A stretch of 57,495 nt of DNA from a virus. Made by a program: the position numbers and the translations under genes. Within the stretch, counting starts at the first letter, position 1. Each line of letters opens with the position of its first letter. Below, piece by piece: positions 21,790 through 29,579 of the stretch. The notes under the pieces are model-generated. The model saw only the letters and a list, made by a program, of their open reading frames with translations, was not told the origin of the DNA and ran no database searches. The stretch spans positions 1 to 57,495 of IMG/VR virus record IMGVR_UViG_3300007344_000034; one strand, 5' to 3'.

Positions 21790-22854
21790 ATGTCTATTAA
21801 CTTTGGAACTACCGTTTCTTTGAAGCAAGCGGCTAACCTTATCACTAACTCACCAGAGCTAAGATACTTCTTGCAGGGTGAACCTGGGATCGGTAAGTCG
21901 TCCATCATGAAGCTGATCGGTAACAGCAAGCCCGATCACATCAAGTCCTACATGGACTGCTCACAGCTTGACCTTGGTGACATTGCGATGCCATACGTGG
22001 ACAAGGAGCAGGGCATTACGACTTACTACCCTAACGGTAGATTTGGTATGCACACACAAGAGCCAGTGCTGATGATGCTTGACGAGTTCACCAAAGCGGC
22101 TGAGCCAGTTAAGAATATGTTGCATCCGCTGCTAGAGTCGTCTAACCCGCGCCTTGGAGATATTCCAGTACACCCAGAGTCGATCATATTCCTCACGGGT
22201 AACCTGAGTACGGACGGTGTTGGCGATGTTCTCAAAGCGCATACCCGCAATCGTATTATTCCGCTAAACGTAAGGAAGCCTAGCTCCGATGAGTGGCTAG
22301 AGTGGGCGGTGAACAACGACATTGAACCAATCGTCATGTCGTGGGTGCATCAGTTCCCCCATGCGCTAGCGTCATACACTGAGGAAGGACAAGCCGAGAA
22401 CCCGTACATCTTCAACCCGAAGAAAGTACAGACCGCGTTTGTATCGCCTCGATCCTTGGAGCGAGCCTCGCACATACTGAAGCAACGCGAACATCTGGAC
22501 GCTGAGTCGCTTATAGCTGCTCTAACAGGTGCTATTGGCGAAGCCGGTGCGCGTGATATGCAAGCCTATGTCGAGTATCAGGATCAGCTACCAACGTGGG
22601 ACTCGATCATCAAGTCGCCTGAGTCGGCCACTGTACCTGACAGCGTAGGTGCTTGTGCCGTGCTTGTGTTTGGTGCGATCACCAAGGTGGATAAAAACAA
22701 TATGCCTATGTTCATGAAGTACCTAGAGCGTTTCGCTTCTGAGTGGCAAGCGTGCTTTGCAATCAACATTGCGAAGAATCCACAGAAACAATCGGTTGCA
22801 TTTAGTTCATCAGCGTTTGCTGACTGGGTGCAGAAGAACGAGGACTTACTATGA
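21790..22854 (+). CDS. MoxR-type AAA+ ATPase
   Basis: 354 residues. Walker A GEPGIGKSS at 30-38, Walker B LMMLDEF at 94-100, sensor-1 FLTGNLS at ~134-140 and Arg candidates in HTRNRII (151-157) give a complete AAA+ core of the MoxR/CobS type; the rest is a helical lid and C-terminal domain. MoxR ATPases remodel partner complexes together with VWA proteins (family knowledge), and a VWA gene lies next but one. Start follows AGAGGTAACTAAAA under a strong promoter. Partner and client are unknown. Confidence 0.85.
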   Translation: MSINFGTTVSLKQAANLITNSPELRYFLQGEPGIGKSSIMKLIGNSKPDHIKSYMDCSQLDLGDIAMPYVDKEQGITTYYPNGRFGMHTQEPVLMMLDEFTKAAEPVKNMLHPLLESSNPRLGDIPVHPESIIFLTGNLSTDGVGDVLKAHTRNRIIPLNVRKPSSDEWLEWAVNNDIEPIVMSWVHQFPHALASYTEEGQAENPYIFNPKKVQTAFVSPRSLERASHILKQREHLDAESLIAALTGAIGEAGARDMQAYVEYQDQLPTWDSIIKSPESATVPDSVGACAVLVFGAITKVDKNNMPMFMKYLERFASEWQACFAINIAKNPQKQSVAFSSSAFADWVQKNEDLL

Positions 22855-22994
22855 GAGACGAAGAAGTAGTTGAGTTGGCGTTCGACATACTAGAGGACGC
22901 AGAACTAATGCAGGAGTTTGACGACACTGTGTGGATCAGTGTTGACAAGACTCTGTGGGAACAATTCACAACAGGTGGGACTAACAAATGTTAG
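22851..22994 (+). CDS. 47-residue acidic peptide between MoxR and VWA genes
   Basis: ATG overlaps the MoxR stop (ATGA), and the frame closes with TGT TAG inside the dyad that also holds the start of the VWA gene. The product is acidic (RDEEVVELAFDILEDAELMQ) with two Trp. Coupled overlaps on both sides argue for translation. It may be a small adaptor between the two partners, or merely a bridge that couples their translation. Confidence 0.55.
   Translation: MRDEEVVELAFDILEDAELMQEFDDTVWISVDKTLWEQFTTGGTNKC
22981..22994. promoter_or_regulatory. CTAACAAATGTTAG dyad, site 8, over start and stop
   Basis: Contains the ATG of the VWA gene and the TAG of the 47-residue gene. GGTGGGA just upstream is the likely ribosome site. 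Binding here by a repressor or RNA folding would affect the VWA gene directly. Confidence 0.7.
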
Positions 22995-24199
22995 ACAGAT
23001 CTAAGATTGAACGACGGGTGAAGAAAGCCAAGATCACCCTTATGCGTAAGCCAGAATTTGCAATGTGGTCTGGCATCATGATGGTAGGCAAGACCGAAGT
23101 GCGTGATGACTTCCCAACTGCCGCGACCAACGGGCGTGACGAGATATACGGCACAGAGTTTGTGGACTCTCTCAATGACAAGGAACTTATGTTCGTTGTG
23201 CTACACGAGAACCTACACAAAGCGTTCCGTCATCTCTACATCTGGCGCAAGTTGCACGAAGAAAATTCACGGCTGGCAAATATGGCTTGTGACTACGTGA
23301 TTAACCTGATCCTGCATGACGCTGATCCATCGGAGCAGACGATTGCTATGCCTCGCAAGGACGGTGAGATATACGGGTTGTTGGATACACGGTTCCGGCA
23401 CATGAACACTAAACAAGTGTTCGACCTACTGAAGCAGGAGCAAGAAGAAGGTAAGGGACAGTCCGGAGACAGCGAAGGCGAGTCCGGTGGCTTTGACGAG
23501 CATGACTGGGACGGAGCGCAGGAACTCGATGCTGAACAGCAGGAGCAACTAGCGAAGGAAGTCGATCAGGCATTACGTCAGGGTCAGATGGCCGCCCAAA
23601 AGATAGCGGGCAAGGGCGCGGGCAATATGCCACGCGAGCTAGGAGACTTACTTGCACCCAAAGTCGATTGGCGCGAAGTGCTACGGGAGTTTGTGAACTC
23701 TGTGTGTAGTGCGAAAGACGCAAGCAGTTGGCGACGAGTCAACCGTAGGTTCGTTGGTCAGCACATCTATCTACCCTCACTGATCGGTGAGAAGGTGGGT
23801 CACGTTGTGGTTGGCATCGACACATCGGGTTCGATACAGCAAGACGAGATCACGCGGTTCTTATCCGAGGTTAAGTCTATTGTAGAAGATGTACACCCCG
23901 ACAAGCTCGACCTGATCTACTGGGATCACGAGGTTGCGAGCCATGAGGTGTATGACTCAGCCACTATGGGTACGTTGCTAGACTCAACCAAGCCTAGAGG
24001 CGGGGGAGGAACATCGCCTACCTGTGTGATGGAGTATCTCAAGCAGGAGAACATCAAGCCCGAGTGCATCATCATGCTAACTGATGGCTACATCTACGAC
24101 TGGGGTAACGAGTGGGACTCGCCTACATTGTGGGTGATTACGTCCGATCATACATCGCCTGTGGGTAAGTCAGTACAGATAACGGAGGAAGCGGCATGA
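22988..24199 (+). CDS. DUF2201-like protein: metallopeptidase-like domain plus VWA
   Basis: 403 residues. N-terminal domain has HENLH (73-77), an HExxH zinc signature, followed by NMACDYVIN with Asp102. A Glu/Gln/Gly-rich linker spans ~150-200. The C-terminal VWA domain shows the MIDAS motif DTSGS (278-282), a conserved Thr region and LTDG (364-367). This is the layout of DUF2201-type VWA proteins, which pair with MoxR ATPases. Proteolytic activity is not certain because these domains can be degenerate. The start codon lies in a CTAACA dyad. Confidence 0.8.
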   Translation: MLDRSKIERRVKKAKITLMRKPEFAMWSGIMMVGKTEVRDDFPTAATNGRDEIYGTEFVDSLNDKELMFVVLHENLHKAFRHLYIWRKLHEENSRLANMACDYVINLILHDADPSEQTIAMPRKDGEIYGLLDTRFRHMNTKQVFDLLKQEQEEGKGQSGDSEGESGGFDEHDWDGAQELDAEQQEQLAKEVDQALRQGQMAAQKIAGKGAGNMPRELGDLLAPKVDWREVLREFVNSVCSAKDASSWRRVNRRFVGQHIYLPSLIGEKVGHVVVGIDTSGSIQQDEITRFLSEVKSIVEDVHPDKLDLIYWDHEVASHEVYDSATMGTLLDSTKPRGGGGTSPTCVMEYLKQENIKPECIIMLTDGYIYDWGNEWDSPTLWVITSDHTSPVGKSVQITEEAA

Positions 24200-24438
24200 G
24201 GTTTCTATTCGAGATTGGCTACAAGTCATATGTACTTGATGCCGACCAAGCGCAGATTATCTGGGACACGATACGTGACGCGGAGATACATGAGGAGAAG
24301 CACGATGGATACGGAGATGATCGTACAACTACGTACCACGTGTACTCTCAAGATCTGTTGGGCGAACCTGTTCATATGAAGATGCTGACGGATCGTCAGT
24401 ACAACATGGCTAAGTTAGCCGGTAAACCAAAGAAGTAG
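24196..24438 (+). CDS. unknown small protein, 80 aa
   Basis: 80 residues, beginning at ATGA overlap with the VWA gene, with GGAGGAAG upstream. Alpha/beta composition with acidic centre (EIHEEKHDGYGDDRTTTY). Third or fourth gene of the MoxR transcript. No family recognised; co-translation suggests a role with the VWA protein. Confidence 0.6.
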   Translation: MRFLFEIGYKSYVLDADQAQIIWDTIRDAEIHEEKHDGYGDDRTTTYHVYSQDLLGEPVHMKMLTDRQYNMAKLAGKPKK

Positions 24439-24440
24439 GA

Positions 24441-24454
24441 CTAACATTTGTTAG
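24441..24454. promoter_or_regulatory. CTAACATTTGTTAG dyad, site 9
   Basis: Extended dyad GGACTAACATTTGTTAGTCC is nearly perfect over 20 bases. It starts 3 bases after a stop codon and lies upstream of the leader AGAGGTAACTAAAG of the DUF3150-like gene. No clear sigma70 promoter accompanies it. Confidence 0.8.
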
Positions 24455-24484
24455 TCCGACCTACAACAATAGAGGTAACTAAAG

Positions 24485-25336
24485 ATGAGTATTACAGCAA
24501 GAGCATTACTTGTAGAGCATAGCATTTCAGTTTGGACTGCTAACAAACTGGACAAACACGCTACTGACGTAGTGATAACGCAGAATTGTGCGGCAGACAA
24601 AGCCGCCCAAGTTCGCAAGAACCTGATGGCAGGGTCAAGCCAACGGAAAGACATAGCCGATTTCGCGGCAGGTTGTCGCTTGTGGCACAACGTTAAAACG
24701 TTGCCGTGGGCAAACAGTGGCGCACGTATGCTACCGACCTCGATGTTCCTAGACTACAAGCAGGAGCTTAACGACCGTAAAGCGAAGTTCGACAGTATGG
24801 TGTCGCAGTTCCTAATTGACTACCCACAACTGGTGCAGATCAGTCAGAACTACTTGGGTTCGCTGTTCAACGCAGATGACTACCCGAGCGTGGAGGAGGT
24901 AGCTGATAAGTTCGCTTACAGATACGTCATTAGCCCTGTGCCTGACTCCGGTCACTTTGTGCTTGACGTAGCAAGTGAGGAGATGAACGAGCTACGCGAG
25001 CAATACGAGAAGGACTTCAACACACGGGTGAACGATGCGATGAAGGACGCATGGACACGGCTACACAAGACGCTCACGGGTATGAGCGAGAAGCTGACCG
25101 ATGCACCGGACGAGAAGAAACGCAGGTTCCACGATACGTTTATCACCAACGCGCAGGAGATGTGCGGTCTGCTCAGTCACTTGAACGTGAACAACGACCC
25201 AGACTTGGAGTCAGCTAGACGCCAACTGGAAGTGGCTCTAATGGCTACTGACGTAGATGTAATCAAGGCTTCCGAGTACGCCCGGGGTGAGCTTAAATCG
25301 AAGGTAGATAACGTACTAGGACAATTTGAGTGGTGA
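24485..25336 (+). CDS. DUF3150-like protein
   Basis: 283 residues, mostly helical. It starts with an ARALLVEHSISVWTANKLDK segment and contains a conserved-looking LPTSMFLDYKQELNDRKAKF followed by coiled helices (EEMNELREQYEKDFNTRV). The overall pattern recalls DUF3150 proteins of phages and plasmids, which in my recollection often neighbour MoxR/CobS-type ATPase and VWA genes, as here. I am moderately sure of the family and not of a function. Start after AGAGGTAACTAAAG. Confidence 0.5.
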   Translation: MSITARALLVEHSISVWTANKLDKHATDVVITQNCAADKAAQVRKNLMAGSSQRKDIADFAAGCRLWHNVKTLPWANSGARMLPTSMFLDYKQELNDRKAKFDSMVSQFLIDYPQLVQISQNYLGSLFNADDYPSVEEVADKFAYRYVISPVPDSGHFVLDVASEEMNELREQYEKDFNTRVNDAMKDAWTRLHKTLTGMSEKLTDAPDEKKRRFHDTFITNAQEMCGLLSHLNVNNDPDLESARRQLEVALMATDVDVIKASEYARGELKSKVDNVLGQFEW

Positions 25337-26214
25337 GTAATATGTCAGATATGCAAGATACACAATTCATGCGCCCGAATATGTTCGTACGAACGGGTAG
25401 CATAGACATAGATAAAGTAGAGATGCCTACGTTCTGGGAGCCAGTAATCGTCTGGCTTGCAGACAAGTTTCCAAAGTGGAAGTTTGTGGGTTCTCACTTA
25501 ACCCAATCGGAAGCATCGCGCGTGAAGGAGCGAGAGGAGTGGAAGTGGTATCCGCGTAGGTGGACTGTGTACCTAGACGGTGAGGAGCTAGGCACAATCG
25601 GCATGGACTACTACGGCCACAAGAAGTGTTACGCGATCAGCAATGACCGCATCGGAAACAAACGTGAGCGTGGTTGGGCTGATAAGACTACCAAGATCGA
25701 GCAAGCCAAGAAGATCATTATGAAGAACTTCAGGCCGAAGGATCTGAAAGAGCTAACGACTGAGTGCGTAAACACAGTGCGTCGCAACGTAACATCCAAT
25801 GTGTATGCGTCAGCTAGCACTTACTCAAGGCTACTACAACGACTAGCGCAGTACCTTGCTGCTGACTTGGAAAGTAACTTGGATACATATATGCAAATAG
25901 CCAGAAGAGCCGGTTATACCGAGGAGCAAGAGTTCAAAGAGGCTATTGAAACAAGCAAGATTCACAGGAGCATGGACAAATGCACGCAAGAAAACAAAGG
26001 GGCGGTTGTTCTGATTCATGGGGACACGTATGCCGTACAAACCGACGACGGCCAGTTCTACACGTACGAAAATGCTACACTACCCGACTTGCTAAAACGC
26101 AGGGTCGGTATGTTGAAGCTATTGGACAACGAGCAAACGCTAATTAACGTCGGCTACCGTGAGAACGAAAACCAATACTATGTCAGCTTGGAGGAAGATA
26201 ATGGAGCAACCTAA
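25333..26214 (+). CDS. unknown protein, 293 aa
   Basis: Starts probably at a GTG overlapping the previous stop (GTGA); ATG three codons later (MSDMQDTQFMRPNMFV) is the alternative. The N-terminal half has beta strands with several Trp (EEWKWYPRRWTVYLDGEELG), the C-terminal half is helical, ending with NVGYRENENQYYVSLEED. No catalytic motif is seen. It follows the DUF3150-like gene without a gap and is probably part of the same functional set. No family recognised. Confidence 0.6.
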   Translation: MSNMSDMQDTQFMRPNMFVRTGSIDIDKVEMPTFWEPVIVWLADKFPKWKFVGSHLTQSEASRVKEREEWKWYPRRWTVYLDGEELGTIGMDYYGHKKCYAISNDRIGNKRERGWADKTTKIEQAKKIIMKNFRPKDLKELTTECVNTVRRNVTSNVYASASTYSRLLQRLAQYLAADLESNLDTYMQIARRAGYTEEQEFKEAIETSKIHRSMDKCTQENKGAVVLIHGDTYAVQTDDGQFYTYENATLPDLLKRRVGMLKLLDNEQTLINVGYRENENQYYVSLEEDNGAT

Positions 26215-26362
26215 ACGCACAAGGGGGAAGCAGAAAGCGCCTACGCTTGTACACGTAAATCTGCGAGTCCCTCAAGAAGTTTTGGACTACTATAAACAGT
26301 GGCCGAGCTATACCAAAATGATGCGAACCGTACTTACGAATTACGCTGAATCGCAAAAGTAA
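26201..26362 (+). CDS. BrnA-like ribbon-helix-helix protein
   Basis: 53 residues from an ATG with GGAGGAAG upstream. After a basic leader (KRTRGKQKAP) the sequence VHVNLRVPQEVLDYYKQWPS followed by MRTVLTNYAESQK has the beta strand-helix-helix order of BrnA/DUF4415 antitoxins. No BrnT toxin gene lies nearby, so it is more likely a stand-alone DNA-binding regulator. It is a candidate for binding the CTAACA dyad, one copy of which follows 55 bases downstream. Confidence 0.6.
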   Translation: MEQPKRTRGKQKAPTLVHVNLRVPQEVLDYYKQWPSYTKMMRTVLTNYAESQK

Positions 26363-26367
26363 TATGA

Positions 26368-26391
26368 AGCCCCGCTAGTCGGGGCTTTTTT
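26368..26391 (+). terminator. intrinsic terminator
   Basis: AGCCCCG, loop CTAGT, CGGGGCT, then a run of T. It separates the MoxR-VWA/RHH unit from the replication genes. Confidence 0.93.
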
Positions 26392-26416
26392 ACGCCTGTA
26401 CGACAAAGGGGTAGGA

Positions 26417-26430
26417 CTAACAAATGTTAG
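26417..26430. promoter_or_regulatory. CTAACAAATGTTAG dyad, site 10
   Basis: Extended dyad GGACTAACAAATGTTAGTCT. It lies after the terminator and just before a TTGACA hexamer, so it could control entry into the replication genes. Confidence 0.8.
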
Positions 26431-26452
26431 TCTGATCCCCCAGAAAAAATGT

Positions 26453-26481
26453 TTGACATTGCCAAAAATGACAGTTACCGT
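26453..26481 (+). promoter_or_regulatory. weak promoter candidate for the replication genes
   Basis: TTGACA, 17-base spacer, TACCGT. The -35 is perfect, the -10 is poor (3 of 6). If used, transcription would start almost at the ATG of the VRR-NUC gene, giving a nearly leaderless message, which fits the lack of a ribosome site there. Confidence 0.35.
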
Positions 26482-26487
26482 TGGCCT

Positions 26488-26817
26488 ATGGCTACACCTG
26501 AGAAGAAAGTAAAAGATAAGATCGTTAAGGTTCTCAAAGACCAAGGCGTGTACTACTTCTTCCCCGCTACGCACGGGTACGGACGTAGTGGTGTGCCTGA
26601 TATAATATGCTGTTGCAACGGTGTCTTTATTGGCATCGAGTGCAAGGCAGGAGTCAACAAGCCAACTGCGCTACAAGAAAAAGAGATGCGAGATATACGC
26701 AACGCGGGCGGCATAACAAAAGTCATCAACGAAGATAATATCGTTGAGGTATTAGAGGTAATAACTTATGCACAAGAGTATGGAAATTCTCATGGCTCGT
26801 ATGGAGAGCCATCCTGA
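26488..26817 (+). CDS. VRR-NUC domain nuclease
   Basis: 109 residues from MATPEKKVKDKIVKVLKDQG; an ATG 39 bases upstream is possible but gives non-conserved sequence. The core HGYGRSGVPDIICCCNG and GIECKAG contains the PD-(D/E)XK residues Asp38, Glu51 and Lys53, with Gln63 in the following helix (TALQEKEM). This is a compact viral VRR-NUC. Such enzymes act on branched or flap DNA and may resolve recombination intermediates. It opens the replication gene block. Confidence 0.85.
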   Translation: MATPEKKVKDKIVKVLKDQGVYYFFPATHGYGRSGVPDIICCCNGVFIGIECKAGVNKPTALQEKEMRDIRNAGGITKVINEDNIVEVLEVITYAQEYGNSHGSYGEPS

Positions 26818-27091
26818 AGAGTTTGATCTGACGTTTAGAGCTACTCAGCTTAATCCAGAGAAACGTTGGGATTTCGTTGTCAAGCCTTTGATGGAACGCG
26901 CTGAAGCAATGGTGCGTGGCGAGCCATCATTCATGCTTGGCTTCCTGTCCGACGACGAATTGTCCCAAGTATTCCAAAAGCTAATGCTAGTTCAAGGTGA
27001 TGTAACCACACAGCGTATCATGAACGAGCTACTGCGTGATGAAGACCGTCCGGTTGCTAAGGGTGGGTTGAAGTTTGGCGGTAATCGATGA
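26768..27091 (+). CDS. unknown protein upstream of DNA polymerase, 107 aa
   Basis: 107 residues, helical, with a Phe-rich centre (EPSFMLGFLSDDELSQVFQK). Overlaps the nuclease gene by 50 bases; a later start at MEILMARMESHPEEF is possible. It ends with GGLKFGGNR. Not recognised. Its position between two replication enzymes suggests a replication accessory role. Confidence 0.6.
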   Translation: MHKSMEILMARMESHPEEFDLTFRATQLNPEKRWDFVVKPLMERAEAMVRGEPSFMLGFLSDDELSQVFQKLMLVQGDVTTQRIMNELLRDEDRPVAKGGLKFGGNR

Positions 27092-27145
27092 CAGTTCCGA
27101 CCCCTCGCTTTTTACCTCAAATTCACATCGGGTCGCACTGAGCTT

Positions 27146-28972
27146 ATGGACATTTACACAATAGATTTTGAGACGTATTACGCAAAAGACTACGGACTCA
27201 ACAAATTTACAACAGAAGAGTACATACGTGACCCTCGCTTTGAGGTTATCGGTGTAGCTGTAAAGAAGAACGACGAAGAAACCCAGTGGTTCAGTGGAAC
27301 CAAAGTGCAAACACAGCGGTGGCTAGATCAGTTCCCGTGGGAAGATAACATCGCTCTTGCACACAATGGGATGTTCGACTTTGCGATTATGGCGTGGCAT
27401 TTCGACATTCACCCAAAGAAGTTAGCGGATACGCTGTGCATGGCACGTGCGCTCCACACTATCGAGGTAGGTGGAAGTCTGGCCGCATTGACCCAGTATT
27501 ATGGGTTAGGCAAGAAAGGTACCGAAGTAGTTAACGCGCTTGGACTCAAACGTTTGGACTTTCCGAAGGCACAGTTAGAAGCGTATTCTGGTTACTGTAT
27601 TAACGATGTGGACTTAACATATGCGCTTTTTGAAATCCTTATTACAAGGTTTCCTGTTAGCGAGCTTAATCTTGTTGATCTTACTTTACGTATGTTTACT
27701 AAGCCTTGCATTGAGCTAAACAAATACATACTCGGTGAACACTTACAACACGTAAAGGAAAACAAAGAACGGCTGATGAGCCTGATTACTCAAAGCCGTG
27801 AGGAGTTGATGAGCAATGAGAAGTTCGCTAATGCACTACGGATTGCAGGAGTTGAACCTCCGACAAAGATTAGCCCTACGACGGGAAAAGAAACGTACGC
27901 ATTTGCAAAGGCCGACGAAGACTTTAAGGCGTTGTTGGAGCATGAGAACGAAGCCGTCCAAGCCCTCGTTAGTGCTAGACTTGGCGTCAAATCCACGATT
28001 GAAGAAACACGTACTCAGCGCTTTATTGAGATTGCGAGTCGCGGCACGCTACCCATCCCGCTACGCTATTATGCGGCACACACTGGAAGGTGGGGCGGGG
28101 ATGATAAAGTTAACCTCCAAAATCTGCCACGCACATCCGCAATCAAACAGGCAATGGAAGCTCCGGTCGGTTACAAGATTATCGACTCGGACTCTTCTCA
28201 AATCGAAGCGAGGACACTCGCATGGCTAGCAGAGCAAGACGATCTCGTAGACGCTTTCGACAAGGGCGAAGACGTATACAAGATTATGGCTTCCGCTATC
28301 TACGGCAAACATATAGACGAGATCACGAAGGACGAGCGTTTTGTCGGCAAGACAACAATCCTTGGTGCAGGGTATGGCATGGGTGCGTTCAAGTTCAGGA
28401 CGCAATTAAAAACCTTTGGCGTAGATTTACCACAAGAAGAATGTGATCGGATTATTAGAGTATATCGAGAGACATACCCGCAGATTCCTTTGCTCTGGCG
28501 TGCCGCAGGCGATGCGCTAAAGGCTATTGAGCAAGGTGCAACGTCCCCGCTAGGGAGGGGGTTAGCTTTAACCGTGGAGGGAAAACACGGTATCCGCCTC
28601 CCTAACGGGTTCTATATCAAGTATCCAAATTTACGACGCCAAGTCAACGAAGAAGGCCGCGATGAGTTGGTCTACGACACTAAGAAAGGACGAACCACTG
28701 TACCCAACCGTATATACGGTGGAAAAGTTGTGGAAAACGTTTGCCAAGCACTAGCAAGAATCGTGATCGGTGAGCAGATGTTGCGTATAGCTAAGAAGTA
28801 CCAAGTCGTCATGACGGTACATGACGCTGTTTGCTGTGTAGTACCCGAAGATGAAGCAGATACGGCTCGTGAATACGTAGAGCTGTGTATGCGGTTACGG
28901 CCTGAGTGGGCACCAGAACTCCCGTTGGACTGCGAGTCAGGTGTCGGTGATTCATATGGAGACTGTAAATGA
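27146..28972 (+). CDS. family A DNA polymerase with 3'-5' exonuclease
   Basis: 608 residues. Exonuclease motifs: DFET (Asp7, Glu9), AHNGMFDF (Asn74, Asp78) and NDVDL (Asp154). Polymerase motif A is DSSQIEARTLAWL with catalytic Asp349; the O-helix region follows as RFVGKTTILGAGYGMG; motif C is TVHDAV with Asp560. No 5'-3' exonuclease domain is present, normal for phage replicative Pol A. The residue after DSSQIE motif differs from Phe-type pol I. It replicates the phage genome with the downstream primase-helicase and SNF2 helicase. Confidence 0.93.
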   Translation: MDIYTIDFETYYAKDYGLNKFTTEEYIRDPRFEVIGVAVKKNDEETQWFSGTKVQTQRWLDQFPWEDNIALAHNGMFDFAIMAWHFDIHPKKLADTLCMARALHTIEVGGSLAALTQYYGLGKKGTEVVNALGLKRLDFPKAQLEAYSGYCINDVDLTYALFEILITRFPVSELNLVDLTLRMFTKPCIELNKYILGEHLQHVKENKERLMSLITQSREELMSNEKFANALRIAGVEPPTKISPTTGKETYAFAKADEDFKALLEHENEAVQALVSARLGVKSTIEETRTQRFIEIASRGTLPIPLRYYAAHTGRWGGDDKVNLQNLPRTSAIKQAMEAPVGYKIIDSDSSQIEARTLAWLAEQDDLVDAFDKGEDVYKIMASAIYGKHIDEITKDERFVGKTTILGAGYGMGAFKFRTQLKTFGVDLPQEECDRIIRVYRETYPQIPLLWRAAGDALKAIEQGATSPLGRGLALTVEGKHGIRLPNGFYIKYPNLRRQVNEEGRDELVYDTKKGRTTVPNRIYGGKVVENVCQALARIVIGEQMLRIAKKYQVVMTVHDAVCCVVPEDEADTAREYVELCMRLRPEWAPELPLDCESGVGDSYGDCK

Positions 28973-29163
28973 ACCTAAATAACCCGTACTGGAGGAACCA
29001 CAATACGCGAAAGATCGACCCTGAAGATGTGCTGTTGATACAAGAACTGTACAGAGAAGGACTAGGATCGCAAGAGATCGCGGACAAATTTGAAGTTTCC
29101 AGAACTCATGTCTGGAGAATCGTAAATAAAAAAGCATGGGGGCACCTAAATGTCACTGACTGA
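28969..29163 (+). CDS. small HTH protein
   Basis: 64 residues, start overlapping the polymerase stop (ATGA). The segment LIQELYREGLGSQEIADKFE then VSRTHVWRIVN is a resolvase/HNH-associated type helix-turn-helix with a good recognition helix. It has no catalytic domain. It may be a small DNA-binding regulator. The following gene has a similar, weaker helical pattern, so the two may be related. Confidence 0.6.
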   Translation: MNLNNPYWRNHNTRKIDPEDVLLIQELYREGLGSQEIADKFEVSRTHVWRIVNKKAWGHLNVTD

Positions 29164-29332
29164 AGAAGACAAAGAACTAATAAGAGCTTTATGCCAAGAA
29201 AAAGCTGAAGGCAAAACAGATCTTACATATAGAGAAATAGGTATTAAGTTTGAACTGAAACCCCACGAAGTGCTCGAAATATGGACGGGCATGAAGTGGG
29301 ATACAAGTCAGAGGCATATTTATTATGGGTAA
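29150..29332 (+). CDS. small HTH-like protein
   Basis: 60 residues, overlapping both neighbours. The pattern LIRALCQEKAEGKTDLTYRE followed by GIKFELKPHEVLEIW looks like a helix-turn-helix resembling that of the preceding gene but with an insertion before the second helix. Possible diverged duplicate. No other motif. Confidence 0.55.
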   Translation: MSLTEEDKELIRALCQEKAEGKTDLTYREIGIKFELKPHEVLEIWTGMKWDTSQRHIYYG

Positions 29333-29579
29333 ATTACCACCAGTTGAGCGTGATCCAATCATGCCGAACGGAATAACTATAGAGTGCGCGGCTAAGTGGC
29401 ACCTTTTTCTAGCGGAAGAATACGAGATGCTAGACGAAAGCGACAAAGCCAAAGCGCACCGTCAAAGGGGCGAAAGCCTAAACGCAATGCCGATGAAGGG
29501 ATCTGTATCTGATGCAGAACTGGAGACGGAAATAGCAATATGGACTGCAAAAAGAGGTAAGTCTAATGAAAGCAAATAA
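29325..29579 (+). CDS. unknown small protein, 84 aa
   Basis: 84 residues, helical, with AAKWHLFLAEEYEMLDESDK and KAHRQRGESLNAMPMKGS. Overlaps both neighbours by a few codons. The order of small genes here resembles other phage replication regions. No family recognised. Confidence 0.55.
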   Translation: MGKLPPVERDPIMPNGITIECAAKWHLFLAEEYEMLDESDKAKAHRQRGESLNAMPMKGSVSDAELETEIAIWTAKRGKSNESK

